Positions 8,818 through 16,108 of a DNA stretch of 64,000 nt are shown here, one piece after another. The notes under the pieces are model-generated. The model saw only the letters and a program-made list of their open reading frames with translations. It searched no databases and was not told the origin of the DNA. Every line of letters starts with the position of its first letter. The first letter of the stretch is position 1. Both the position numbers and the translations under genes were made by a program. Source of the stretch: Chitinophaga alhagiae. Its GTDB lineage: Bacteria; Bacteroidota; Bacteroidia; Chitinophagales; Chitinophagaceae. The stretch is taken from NCBI RefSeq assembly GCF_003568665.1, contig NZ_QXMH01000001.1, positions 1,178,001-1,242,000 on the forward strand, in the 5' to 3' direction.

Positions 8818-9008
8818 ACCTATTTCAGGACTAGACCCTGACCGATGTACACAGACCTATATCCTACCTATATCCTACCTATATCAGACCTATATTAGAC
8901 CTATATCACACCTATATTAGACCTAGTTCCTACCTAGTTCCTACCTAGTTCCTACCTAGTTCACACCTAGTTCAGAACTAGTTCCTACCCAGATTAAACC
9001 TGGTTAAG
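8818..9008. repeat. 11-bp tandem repeat array (14 clear units plus degenerate ones)
   Basis: From 8855 to 9008 there are 14 consecutive 11-base units with consensus ACCTAKWTCNN. The first six are of the ACCTATATCNN type and the next five of the ACCTAGTTCNN type; the last three are degenerate. Two more degenerate units (8818-8828 and 8829-8839) precede them, out of phase by four bases. The array sits directly after the aspS terminator. Function unknown; the period is close to one DNA helical turn. Confidence 0.9.
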
Positions 9009-9011
9009 ACT

Positions 9012-9050
9012 AAAAAAACCGGCCCGAAGCTATTTGTTGCTCCGGGCCGG
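9012..9050 (-). terminator. rho-independent terminator of aspS
   Basis: Twelve-base arms (9019-9030 and 9039-9050) with one mismatch, an 8-nt loop, and on the minus strand a run of seven T. It begins 23 bases past the aspS stop. Confidence 0.9.
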
Positions 9051-9073
9051 CCCTTTATAGTATTCTTTCCCGC

Positions 9074-10822
9074 CTATTTCAGCAGGGACAATTTCAGTTC
9101 ATCCAGCTGTACCTGGTCAATTTCGCTCGGCGCGTCCAGCATTACGTCTCTGCCGGAGTTATTTTTGGGGAAGGCAATGAAATCCCGGATGGTTTCGCTG
9201 CCGCCCAGCAGGGAGCAGAAGCGGTCAAAACCGAAGGCAATGCCGCCGTGAGGCGGAGCGCCGTACTCGAAAGCGCCCAGCAGGAAGCCGAACTTGTGCT
9301 GCGCTTCTTCCTTGCTCATGCCCAGCGCCCCGAACATTTTCTCCTGGAGGTCTTTCTGGAAAATACGGATGGAGCCGCCGCCTATTTCCGTACCGTTCAG
9401 CACAATGTCATAGGCATTGGCCTTGATCTGCCCGAATTTGGCAGGCTCGTCCATGAGGTGGAGCTGTTCTGGTTTGGGCGCGGTGAAGGGGTGGTGGCGG
9501 GCTACCCAGCGGTTTTCTTCTTCCGCGTACTCAAACAGCGGGAAGTCGATCACCCACAGGGGCTTGTATTCGTTGTTATTGCGGAGGCCCAGGCGTTCGC
9601 CCATTTCGAGGCGCAGTTCGCTCATGGCCTTGCGGGTACGTTCTTCCTTGCCGGCCAGGATCAGTATCAGGTCTCCGGGGTTGGCGTTGCACTGTTCGGC
9701 GAACAGCTGCAGGCCGCGCTCGTTGAAGAACTTGTCTACCGAGCTTTTCAGGGAACCGTCTGTATTATACTTCACATAAATGAGGCCGCTCATACCGATC
9801 TGCGGGCGTTTTACCCACTCCGTCAGCTCATCCAGCTGTTTGCGGGTGTATTCCGCACAGCCGGCGGCATTGATGCCTACTACCAGCTCGGCCTCGTCAA
9901 ATATTTTGAAACCGTTGCCGCGGGCGGCCTCGCCCAGGTCTGTCAGCTTCATTTCAAAACGGATGTCCGGCTTGTCGTTACCGTAAAACTTCATGGCATC
10001 GTCCCAGGTCATGCGGGGGAAGGGCTCGTTGAACTCGATCCCCTTGATCTCGCGGAACACGTGTTTGGTCATTTCCTCAAAGGTGTTGAGGATGTCTTCC
10101 TGCTCCACGAAGCTCATTTCACAGTCTATCTGGGTGAACTCCGGCTGGCGGTCTGCCCGCAGGTCTTCGTCCCGGAAGCACTTCACGATCTGGTAATACC
10201 GGTCATACCCGCTCACCATCAGCAGTTGCTTGAAGGTTTGGGGAGACTGGGGCAGGGCGTAGAACTGGTTAGGGTTCATACGGCTGGGCACTACAAAGTC
10301 CCGCGCCCCTTCCGGTGTGGATTTGATGAGGTAAGGCGTTTCTATGTCCATAAACCCGCGGCTGTCCAGGAAGTTCCGCACGGAGCGGTTCACGCGGTAG
10401 CGCAGGGTGAGGTTCTGTTTCACGAGGTTGCGGCGCAGATCGAGATAGCGGTATTTCATGCGCAGTTCGTCCCCGCCGTCCGTATCGTCCTGGATGGTGA
10501 AGGGGGGTGTTTTGGAGCCGTTCAGCACGGTAAATTCCGATACGGTGATCTCCACATCGCCGGTGGGGATGTTGGGGTTTTTATTGGTACGCTCGGTCAC
10601 CGTACCTTTCACCTGCAGCACAAATTCCCGGCCCAGGGGCTGCTGGTCCAGCAGTGCGTTCAGCGACTCGCCGAGCAGCAGTTGCGTAATACCGTAGCGG
10701 TCACGCAGGTCTATAAACGTAATGCTTCCAAACTTGCGGACGGTTTGCACCCAACCCGCCAGCGTCACGGGCTGGCCTGCATGTTCCATGCGCAATTCAC
10801 CACATGTGTGCGATCTGTACAT
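9074..10822 (-). CDS. aspS: aspartate--tRNA ligase
   Basis: Class II aminoacyl-tRNA synthetase charging tRNA-Asp; 582 residues, bacterial length. Seen: N-terminal OB-fold ([19 protein letters not shown]), motif 2 region [24 protein letters not shown], the bacterial GAD insertion (about residues 280-420), and motif 3 [27 protein letters not shown]. Start ATG at 10822. A TATCTTTG -7 element lies at 10851-10858, between it and the oxidoreductase gene upstream. Single-gene unit with its own terminator. Confidence 0.97.
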   Translation of the reverse strand: MYRSHTCGELRMEHAGQPVTLAGWVQTVRKFGSITFIDLRDRYGITQLLLGESLNALLDQQPLGREFVLQVKGTVTERTNKNPNIPTGDVEITVSEFTVLNGSKTPPFTIQDDTDGGDELRMKYRYLDLRRNLVKQNLTLRYRVNRSVRNFLDSRGFMDIETPYLIKSTPEGARDFVVPSRMNPNQFYALPQSPQTFKQLLMVSGYDRYYQIVKCFRDEDLRADRQPEFTQIDCEMSFVEQEDILNTFEEMTKHVFREIKGIEFNEPFPRMTWDDAMKFYGNDKPDIRFEMKLTDLGEAARGNGFKIFDEAELVVGINAAGCAEYTRKQLDELTEWVKRPQIGMSGLIYVKYNTDGSLKSSVDKFFNERGLQLFAEQCNANPGDLILILAGKEERTRKAMSELRLEMGERLGLRNNNEYKPLWVIDFPLFEYAEEENRWVARHHPFTAPKPEQLHLMDEPAKFGQIKANAYDIVLNGTEIGGGSIRIFQKDLQEKMFGALGMSKEEAQHKFGFLLGAFEYGAPPHGGIAFGFDRFCSLLGGSETIRDFIAFPKNNSGRDVMLDAPSEIDQVQLDELKLSLLK

Positions 10823-10850
10823 TTGTTCTGATTCTTTTAATAAAGGAGGT

Positions 10851-10858
10851 CAAAGATA
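10851..10858 (-). promoter_or_regulatory. -7 element of aspS promoter (TATCTTTG)
   Basis: Matches TAnnTTTG on the minus strand 28 bases before the aspS ATG. No well-spaced TTG -33 box was found, since that region lies inside the end of the upstream gene. Confidence 0.4.
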
Positions 10859-10878
10859 AGATATGAATGCCTGAAATT

Positions 10879-12051
10879 CTACCTCAAAGCATTAAAATAC
10901 CGCTTAATATCTATTTCGGGCCGCAGGGGCTGGCCTTGCAGCAGGTGCCTGCAGAACTGCCCCGCGGCCCAGGGAGCCAGTGAACAGCCTTTGGAGCCCA
11001 TGCCGTTGAAGATACCCAATTGCGGGTACCTGGGGTGCATGCCCACAAAGGGGCGCCGGTCCATGCCGGAGGGGCGTACGGCCGCTATATGGTCTTTGAC
11101 GGTGTAGGGGATGCGCAACAACTGTTGCAGGCCGCTTTCCAGGGAGGCGCGGGCGTCTGCGCCGGGCAGGGCGTTTGCATACTCCCAGGAGAACGTAGCG
11201 CCGGCCCAATAAGTACCCGCCTCCTGCGGTACCAGGGTAATGCTTTTTTTGATGATGTCTGCGGTGACCAGCCCGGGCACTTCCACCAGCAAGGCCTCTC
11301 CCTTGTTGGGTAAAAACCTTAGCCCGGCAAAGTAAGGGTTGGCGGGGCTTTCCACGCCTTCGCAGCAAATTGCCGCCCGGGCGGTAACGTCTTTATACTG
11401 CACACCTTCTTCCTGCATGGCCAGCGCTGTGATGTCAAACTGTTCTTCGCGCAGCATGTCCCGGTGCAGCAGCCAGGTACGCCAGGCTGGCAGCAGGCGG
11501 TGGAGGTGTACGTTGGCGCCTTTGATGATGCCCGCGCCATGGGGCTGGTGCAGCAGGCCTTCGTACCGGGAGGCGGCGGGTTTGAACATATAGGATGCAG
11601 ATCGTGGTGTATCACCGCCGGTGGGCGGCACAGCGCCAGCAGAGGGGATGACGGGCTGCGGGTCAGCGCCTGCCGCTGCCTCATCAAAGTGCGGAGCTTC
11701 AGCGCCGCCCCGGTTGCTCTCAAACTCCTTCACCGCCCGCTCAAAAGCGTCCCGCATCTGTGCAGACGGCCACACGTTCCAGATATCCCGCTCATGAAAG
11801 CAGCTTATGCCCAGTTCGTTTTCCATGGCCCGGTAACAGCGCACCGCTTCGGGGTAAATAATATCATACAGCCAGGCCAGTTCAAAGCGCCGGCCCGATA
11901 CGGGGTTGATGATGCCTGCGGCCGTGCGGGAGGCGGTACCGGGGCGCCCGTTGTCATATACCAGCACCCGCTGCCCGGCCTGCACCAGGCGCCAGCTGAG
12001 CACCGTGCCGGCAATGCCCTGCCCTATGATGATATAGTCGTATTGATGCAT
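10879..12051 (-). CDS. FAD-dependent oxidoreductase of the DadA/glycine oxidase (DAO) family
   Basis: 390-residue flavoprotein. The N-terminus carries the dinucleotide-binding motif YIIIGQGIAGTVLSWRL, then ASRTAAGIINPVSGRR; the C-terminal part has RPSGMDRRPFVGMHP and NGMGSKGCSLAPW, as in D-amino-acid/glycine oxidase-like enzymes that bind FAD and oxidise C-N bonds. The substrate is unknown. The start at 12051 is supported by a complete promoter at 12064-12093; the frame is open 34 codons further up but that is the promoter region. Odd: an Ala/Pro/Gly-rich stretch of about 40 residues (about 115-155) interrupts the fold. Confidence 0.85.
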   Translation of the reverse strand: MHQYDYIIIGQGIAGTVLSWRLVQAGQRVLVYDNGRPGTASRTAAGIINPVSGRRFELAWLYDIIYPEAVRCYRAMENELGISCFHERDIWNVWPSAQMRDAFERAVKEFESNRGGAEAPHFDEAAAGADPQPVIPSAGAVPPTGGDTPRSASYMFKPAASRYEGLLHQPHGAGIIKGANVHLHRLLPAWRTWLLHRDMLREEQFDITALAMQEEGVQYKDVTARAAICCEGVESPANPYFAGLRFLPNKGEALLVEVPGLVTADIIKKSITLVPQEAGTYWAGATFSWEYANALPGADARASLESGLQQLLRIPYTVKDHIAAVRPSGMDRRPFVGMHPRYPQLGIFNGMGSKGCSLAPWAAGQFCRHLLQGQPLRPEIDIKRYFNALR

Positions 12052-12063
12052 TGTTTGAAGGCT

Positions 12064-12093
12064 CAAAAGTAGCATTCTGCTGTTAAACAGCAA
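12064..12093 (-). promoter_or_regulatory. promoter of the DAO-family gene (TTG-N19-TACTTTTG)
   Basis: On the minus strand TTG at 12091-12093, a 19-base spacer, then TACTTTTG at 12064-12071. This is a full match to the Bacteroidota housekeeping consensus. The predicted transcript starts about 8 bases before the ATG at 12051. Confidence 0.7.
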
Positions 12094-12140
12094 CCACGGC
12101 AGCTGACAGCACCGGCGGGCATGTTCCCTCCCCGGCCGCT

Positions 12141-12268
12141 GCGCGCAAAACAAAACGTCCCCGCTGACTTGCGGCGGCGGGGTGGATGGGGCAAGGGGAT
12201 AACCGCAGCGCCGTGAGGCTGTTCAAAACACCGGCCGGAGGCGCTGCCATGGCGCGCAAAACAAAACG
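12141..12268 (-). repeat. 17-bp direct repeat carried by two terminator-like hairpins
   Basis: The same 17 bases (GCGCGCAAAACAAAACG) occur at 12141-12157 and 12252-12268. On the minus strand each follows a GC-rich hairpin, so each looks like the T-rich tail of a terminator: the sucD terminator and a second, weaker one (stem 12159-12164/12177-12182). Confidence 0.6.
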
Positions 12269-12297
12269 GGGCTGACCATTGCTTTTGGTCAGCCCCG
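12258..12297 (-). terminator. rho-independent terminator of sucD
   Basis: Perfect 12-bp stem (12267-12278 with 12286-12297), 7-nt loop, then TTTTGTTTT on the minus strand. It starts 21 bases past the sucD stop. Confidence 0.9.
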
Positions 12298-12318
12298 CTC
12301 TTTTTCAGCAATATGTTA

Positions 12319-13206
12319 TCAGGCGGGCACAGCCTTGCCTTTCAGTACTTCTGCCATTTTTTTGCCAATGTCCGCGGGGCTGTCTACCACGTGAACACCG
12401 CATTCGCGCATGATCTTCATTTTAGCGGCGGCGGTATCGTCCGCACCGCCAATGATGGCGCCGGCGTGGCCCATACGGCGGCCCGGAGGCGCTGTTTGGC
12501 CGGCAATGAAGCCTACCACGGGTTTGGTACCGTTTTCCTTGATCCACAGGGCGGCTTCAGCTTCCATGCTCCCGCCGATCTCGCCGATCATGATGATGGC
12601 ATCGGTCTCGGGATCGTTCATCAGCAGTTCTACGGCATCGCGGGTGGGGGTGCCAATGATGGGGTCTCCACCTATACCGATGGCGGTAGATACGCCCAGG
12701 CCGGCTTTCACCACCTGGTCTGCCGCTTCGTAAGTGAGGGTACCGGATTTGGAAACGATGCCCACGCTGCCTTTCTTGAAGATAAAGCCGGGCATGATGC
12801 CTACTTTGGCCTCTTCCGCGGTGATCACACCGGGACAGTTAGGCCCTACCAGGCGGGTGTTGTATGCTTTGAGGTAGTTTTTAGCTTTCACCATGTCCTG
12901 TACAGGAATGCCTTCCGTAATACAAACTACCAGCGCGATGCCCGCGTCTGCGGCTTCCATAATGGCGTCCGCAGCAAATGCCGGGGGCACAAAAATGATG
13001 GACACATCCGCACCGGTGGCCTTTACGGCATCTGCCACGGTATTGAATACCGGGCGGTCCAGGTGGGAGCCGCCGCCTTTACCGGGCGTTACGCCACCTA
13101 CCACGTTGGTGCCGTACTCGATCATTTGGGTGGCATGGAAAGTACCTTCGGTACCGGTAAATCCCTGCACAATCACTTTACTATGCTTATTTACTAAAAC
13201 ACTCAT
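12319..13206 (-). CDS. sucD: succinate--CoA ligase, alpha subunit
   Basis: TCA-cycle enzyme making succinate and ATP/GTP from succinyl-CoA, together with the beta subunit SucC. 295 residues, normal length. Seen: CoA-binding Rossmann start ([17 protein letters not shown]), [18 protein letters not shown], and the phospho-histidine loop [13 protein letters not shown]. sucC is not beside it, so the two subunits are encoded apart. Transcription probably starts at a TATTTTTG -7 element at 13242-13249, and a strong terminator follows. Confidence 0.96.
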   Translation of the reverse strand: MSVLVNKHSKVIVQGFTGTEGTFHATQMIEYGTNVVGGVTPGKGGGSHLDRPVFNTVADAVKATGADVSIIFVPPAFAADAIMEAADAGIALVVCITEGIPVQDMVKAKNYLKAYNTRLVGPNCPGVITAEEAKVGIMPGFIFKKGSVGIVSKSGTLTYEAADQVVKAGLGVSTAIGIGGDPIIGTPTRDAVELLMNDPETDAIIMIGEIGGSMEAEAALWIKENGTKPVVGFIAGQTAPPGRRMGHAGAIIGGADDTAAAKMKIMRECGVHVVDSPADIGKKMAEVLKGKAVPA

Positions 13207-13241
13207 CGCGCTTGATTTAATTAATTTACGTTAAGGTGGGG

Positions 13242-13249
13242 CAAAAATA
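13242..13249 (-). promoter_or_regulatory. -7 element of sucD promoter (TATTTTTG)
   Basis: Match to TAnnTTTG on the minus strand, 35 bases before the sucD ATG. The -33 region is A-rich without a clear TTG. Confidence 0.4.
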
Positions 13250-13297
13250 ACAGATAATGGCTAAAAAGAAAAGGATAGCCCTAATAGTTGAAGAATA

Positions 13298-14113
13298 TTA
13301 ACTATTTGATGAAGGCGTGCCGCCTTTTTTCCGCCAGGCCTTGTCCCGGAATACCTCCATTTTCCGCATTTCCTTGATGTCCTGGAAAAACTCGGAGGCA
13401 AAAATGAAGTCGTTCAGCAGCTTGTCTTCCGAAAAGATGATGTCTTCATTGCTCCCTTCCCACTGTTTTTTGCCCTGGTGCATGTAGATGATATGATCGC
13501 CGCTTTCCATGACGGTGTTCATATCGTGGGTGTTCACCACGGTGGTGATGTTGAAATCTACCGTAATGTCTTTGATGAGCTTGTCTATCACCAGGGACGT
13601 TTGCGGGTCCAGGCCGGAGTTGGGCTCGTCAACAAACAGGTACTTGGGGTTGAGCACTATGGCGCGGGCAATGCCCACGCGTTTTTTCATCCCGCCGCTG
13701 ATCTCCGCGGGGAACTTGTTGTTGGCATCTTTCAGCTGTACGCGGTCCAGCACTTCCTGCACGCGCTTTTTGCGTTCCTTGTAGCTTTTGTTGGAAAACA
13801 TGTCCAGCGGGAACATCACGTTCTGCTCCACCGTCATGCTGTCAAAGAGGGCGGAGCCCTGGAACAGCATGCCTATTTCCTGGCGGATGGGTTTCTTTTC
13901 CTTGTCCGTCATGGCGGTGAAGTCTTCATTGTTGTAGATCACCTGCCCGCTGTCTACGTTCATCAGCCCTACCATGCACTTCATCAGCACCGTTTTACCG
14001 CTGCCGCTGGCGCCTATGATGAGATTCGTTTTCCCTGCTTCCATCTTTAAAGACACGTCCTTCAGTATCTCCTTTTCTCCAAAGCTTTTCCGGATATTTT
14101 TCAATTCTATCAT
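13298..14113 (-). CDS. mlaF: ABC transporter ATP-binding protein, MlaF-like
   Basis: 271-residue ATPase of the Mla/Ttg2-type phospholipid transporter of the inner membrane. Seen: Walker A GASGSGKT near residue 34, the Q-loop region MLFQGSALFDSMTVEQNV, signature ISGGMKKR, Walker B YLFVDEPNSGLD, and H-loop VVNTHDMNTV. The wording MLFQGSALFDSMTV and ISGGMKKRV is diagnostic of the MlaF branch. Start ATG at 14113, 22 bases after the stop of mlaE. The partner MCE protein (MlaD) would be expected downstream, but the next gene is sucD. Confidence 0.9.
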   Translation of the reverse strand: MIELKNIRKSFGEKEILKDVSLKMEAGKTNLIIGASGSGKTVLMKCMVGLMNVDSGQVIYNNEDFTAMTDKEKKPIRQEIGMLFQGSALFDSMTVEQNVMFPLDMFSNKSYKERKKRVQEVLDRVQLKDANNKFPAEISGGMKKRVGIARAIVLNPKYLFVDEPNSGLDPQTSLVIDKLIKDITVDFNITTVVNTHDMNTVMESGDHIIYMHQGKKQWEGSNEDIIFSEDKLLNDFIFASEFFQDIKEMRKMEVFRDKAWRKKGGTPSSNS

Positions 14114-14135
14114 AACTCGGTCTGAAAATTTGGTA

Positions 14136-14879
14136 TTAGAGCAAAATGGCCGCCAGCACGTAGTCTGCAAAGAGGATAAGCACGCAGCTCACCACTACGG
14201 CGGTGGTGCTGGCCCGTCCTATTTCCAGTGCGCCGCCGGTTACGTTATAGCCGTAATAGGCCGGTATGCTGGATATGATGAAAGAATACGTATAGGCTTT
14301 GCTGAGGGCGAAAAATACATTGTACCCGTCAAAAGAGGCCCGCAGGCCTTCCATGAACTGATCATGAGAGATGATGCCGCTCAGCTTGCCCGCTTCCAGG
14401 CCGCCGAAGATGCCCAGGAAAGCGGCAATCACCACCAGGCAGGGAATGGTGACCATGGCGGCCAGTATTTTGGGAAGAATGAGATAGGCCTTGGTGTTGA
14501 TGCCCATGATCTCCTGCGCGTCTATCTGTTCGGATATGCGCATGTTGCCCAGCTCGGAGGCTATTTTGGAGCCCACTACGCCGCCCAGCACGATACATAC
14601 CATGGTGGGGGCCAGTTCTATTATGATGGTATCGCGCACTACCTGCGCTATCACTGATTTGGGGATGAAGCCGCTTACCAGCTGGTAAGCTGTTTGCACG
14701 GTGGTTACCGCGCCCAGGAAGAGGGAGATGATCACCACAATGCCGAGGGAACCGATGCCGATCTCCACGCATTGATGCATAAATTCTTTCCAGTACATCC
14801 TGAAGTTCTCCGGGCGGGAGAACATCCCTTTCAGCATCAGCAGGTACCTGCCGAAATGGTAAAACAATTTGAACTCCAT
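14136..14879 (-). CDS. mlaE: ABC transporter permease, MlaE family
   Basis: 247-residue permease with five to six hydrophobic segments. Seen: the family signature AQVVRDTIIIELAPTMVCIVLGGVVGSKIASELGNMRISEQIDA, shown here in pieces (ELAPTMVCIVL, GSKIASELGNMRISEQIDA), then EIMGINTKAYLILPKI. It partners MlaF for lipid transport between inner and outer membrane. It lies between the kinase-like gene (26 bases upstream) and mlaF (22 bases downstream), so the three are probably one transcript. Confidence 0.92.
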   Translation of the reverse strand: MEFKLFYHFGRYLLMLKGMFSRPENFRMYWKEFMHQCVEIGIGSLGIVVIISLFLGAVTTVQTAYQLVSGFIPKSVIAQVVRDTIIIELAPTMVCIVLGGVVGSKIASELGNMRISEQIDAQEIMGINTKAYLILPKILAAMVTIPCLVVIAAFLGIFGGLEAGKLSGIISHDQFMEGLRASFDGYNVFFALSKAYTYSFIISSIPAYYGYNVTGGALEIGRASTTAVVVSCVLILFADYVLAAILL

Positions 14880-14905
14880 AACCTGTCAAAGATAGTTATT
14901 TATAT

Positions 14906-15937
14906 TTATCGCAAGCTGCTTACCAGGAGGCGTTTCAGGCTTCTTTCTATGATCTCTCCCATGGTGCTGCACCGGGCAAAAACGGGATCATGATAATGTT
15001 GCGCCAGTTCCTCCCCCAGCTGGGCGATCTTTTCGGGGAAGGATACACGGTCTGTCATGATCACGTCCCGCAGGTCTTTGATGCGGTGCCGCTGCGCCTT
15101 GATGCGCCGGGCAATGAGGGAACGCTCCTCCTGCTGGTACTGTTTCACCACCTCCGCGTTCAGGTGTTTCATGGCCAGCTCCACGAACACGCGGTTCTCC
15201 TTGAAGAACTGCGGCATGTACAGCGTTTTTTTGCCTTCGTAGAACTGCTGGTCAAAGTCTATGGCCCTGATGCGGAACTGCACATCGTCAAAGTCCGGGG
15301 TGATGTCGAAAATGAAGTTATAGGAGCGCATGTCTCCCAGCAGGCGCACAAAGCAGCGCTCGTTGAACTTGACGAACTCTTTGGCAATGCGCCGCGGGTT
15401 GAACTCCGGCCGGTTGAGGTAGTCTTTGGCAAACTGGTCTCCCGGCACGCCGGCAATATGCTCCTCCACCAGGGTGTTGCCGTCTACCAGAAAGTTCATC
15501 CAGTAGGGAGACAGGATGTGTTCCAGTTCCAGCCCGTAAATGCGGGAGGCATCGGCTATCTTGATGTAGAAATAGTCGTATACCTCGTTGTAGTTATTGA
15601 CGATCTTGATCCGGAACGGGTGGGAGTTGCCGAAGGTGCAGTAGTCTATGCGCTCAATGTGCAGGTGCTCTTCCGCCGCCTGGTCTCCCCCGGCCTTCAT
15701 GATGGAATAGATCCGTTTGAGGCCGGCATGGAGGGAGGGCGTCATGCTTTGCGGGTAGAGCACGGATTCCCAGAGGGTATCTTTGCCGGCTTTATCGTAC
15801 AGCGGGATGCCGTAATCGTAATACTTCAGCTCCTCGTAAGAAACGGGCAGCTTCACCTCGCGCTCGTAGAGCTTCAGGTATTTTCTGAAAGCCGGGTTGA
15901 GCGGGAAAAATATTTTCTTTCGGGAGATGGACTGCAT
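14906..15937 (-). CDS. protein-kinase-like fold protein of unknown function, first gene of mlaE-mlaF operon
   Basis: 343 residues, no signal peptide or membrane segment. I read it as a divergent kinase/aminoglycoside-phosphotransferase-like fold: YIKIADA with Lys126 (beta-3 lysine), GLELEH with Glu137 or Glu139 (helix C), TLVEEHIAGVPG (hinge), LLGDMRSYNF with Asp202 and Asn207 spaced as in the catalytic loop, and AIDFDQ with Asp227 as the metal-binding aspartate. The C-terminal 100 residues are helical and Arg/Lys/Glu-rich. No family name comes to mind. Placed 26 bases before mlaE, it may act on or regulate lipid transport; this is inference from position only. Confidence 0.6.
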   Translation of the reverse strand: MQSISRKKIFFPLNPAFRKYLKLYEREVKLPVSYEELKYYDYGIPLYDKAGKDTLWESVLYPQSMTPSLHAGLKRIYSIMKAGGDQAAEEHLHIERIDYCTFGNSHPFRIKIVNNYNEVYDYFYIKIADASRIYGLELEHILSPYWMNFLVDGNTLVEEHIAGVPGDQFAKDYLNRPEFNPRRIAKEFVKFNERCFVRLLGDMRSYNFIFDITPDFDDVQFRIRAIDFDQQFYEGKKTLYMPQFFKENRVFVELAMKHLNAEVVKQYQQEERSLIARRIKAQRHRIKDLRDVIMTDRVSFPEKIAQLGEELAQHYHDPVFARCSTMGEIIERSLKRLLVSSLR

Positions 15938-16002
15938 GGCGGATCTTATCTGACCAGGCTAAATTAATGAAGAATCGTTAAACTGCCTTGTTTGTCAAAA
16001 TC

Positions 16003-16035
16003 GTGAAATTTGAAAGTTGAAGTTTCAAATTTCAC
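16003..16035. repeat. perfect 13-bp AT-rich inverted repeat upstream of the kinase-like gene
   Basis: GTGAAATTTGAAA at 16003-16015 is mirrored exactly at 16023-16035 with a 7-base loop. It lies 66 bases upstream of the ATG at 15937 and 36 bases past the maeB terminator hairpin, with no T-run right after it. It could be an operator for the 15937 operon or a second, weak terminator. Confidence 0.6.
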
Positions 16036-16071
16036 AAAACAAGACTGGCGGCAGTGTCGGGATCATGATGT

Positions 16072-16100
16072 AAAAAAAAGCGGCGCCTCCTCAGCGCCGC
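16072..16100 (-). terminator. rho-independent terminator of maeB
   Basis: Seven-base GC stem (16080-16086 with 16094-16100), a 7-nt loop and eight T on the minus strand, beginning 9 bases past the maeB stop. Confidence 0.88.
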
Positions 16101-16108
16101 CCGCTCAG

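Noticed and set aside
8657-8920. 87-residue open frame that runs into the 11-bp array
   Set aside because: No ribosome site; its C-terminal repeats are the array read in frame, and the rest has no recognisable sequence.
8855-9008. CRISPR array
   Set aside because: Units are 11 bp without spacers and there are no cas genes.
9248-10831. 527-residue open frame antisense to aspS
   Set aside because: Shadow of AspS caused by GC-rich codon use; no domain and no ribosome site.
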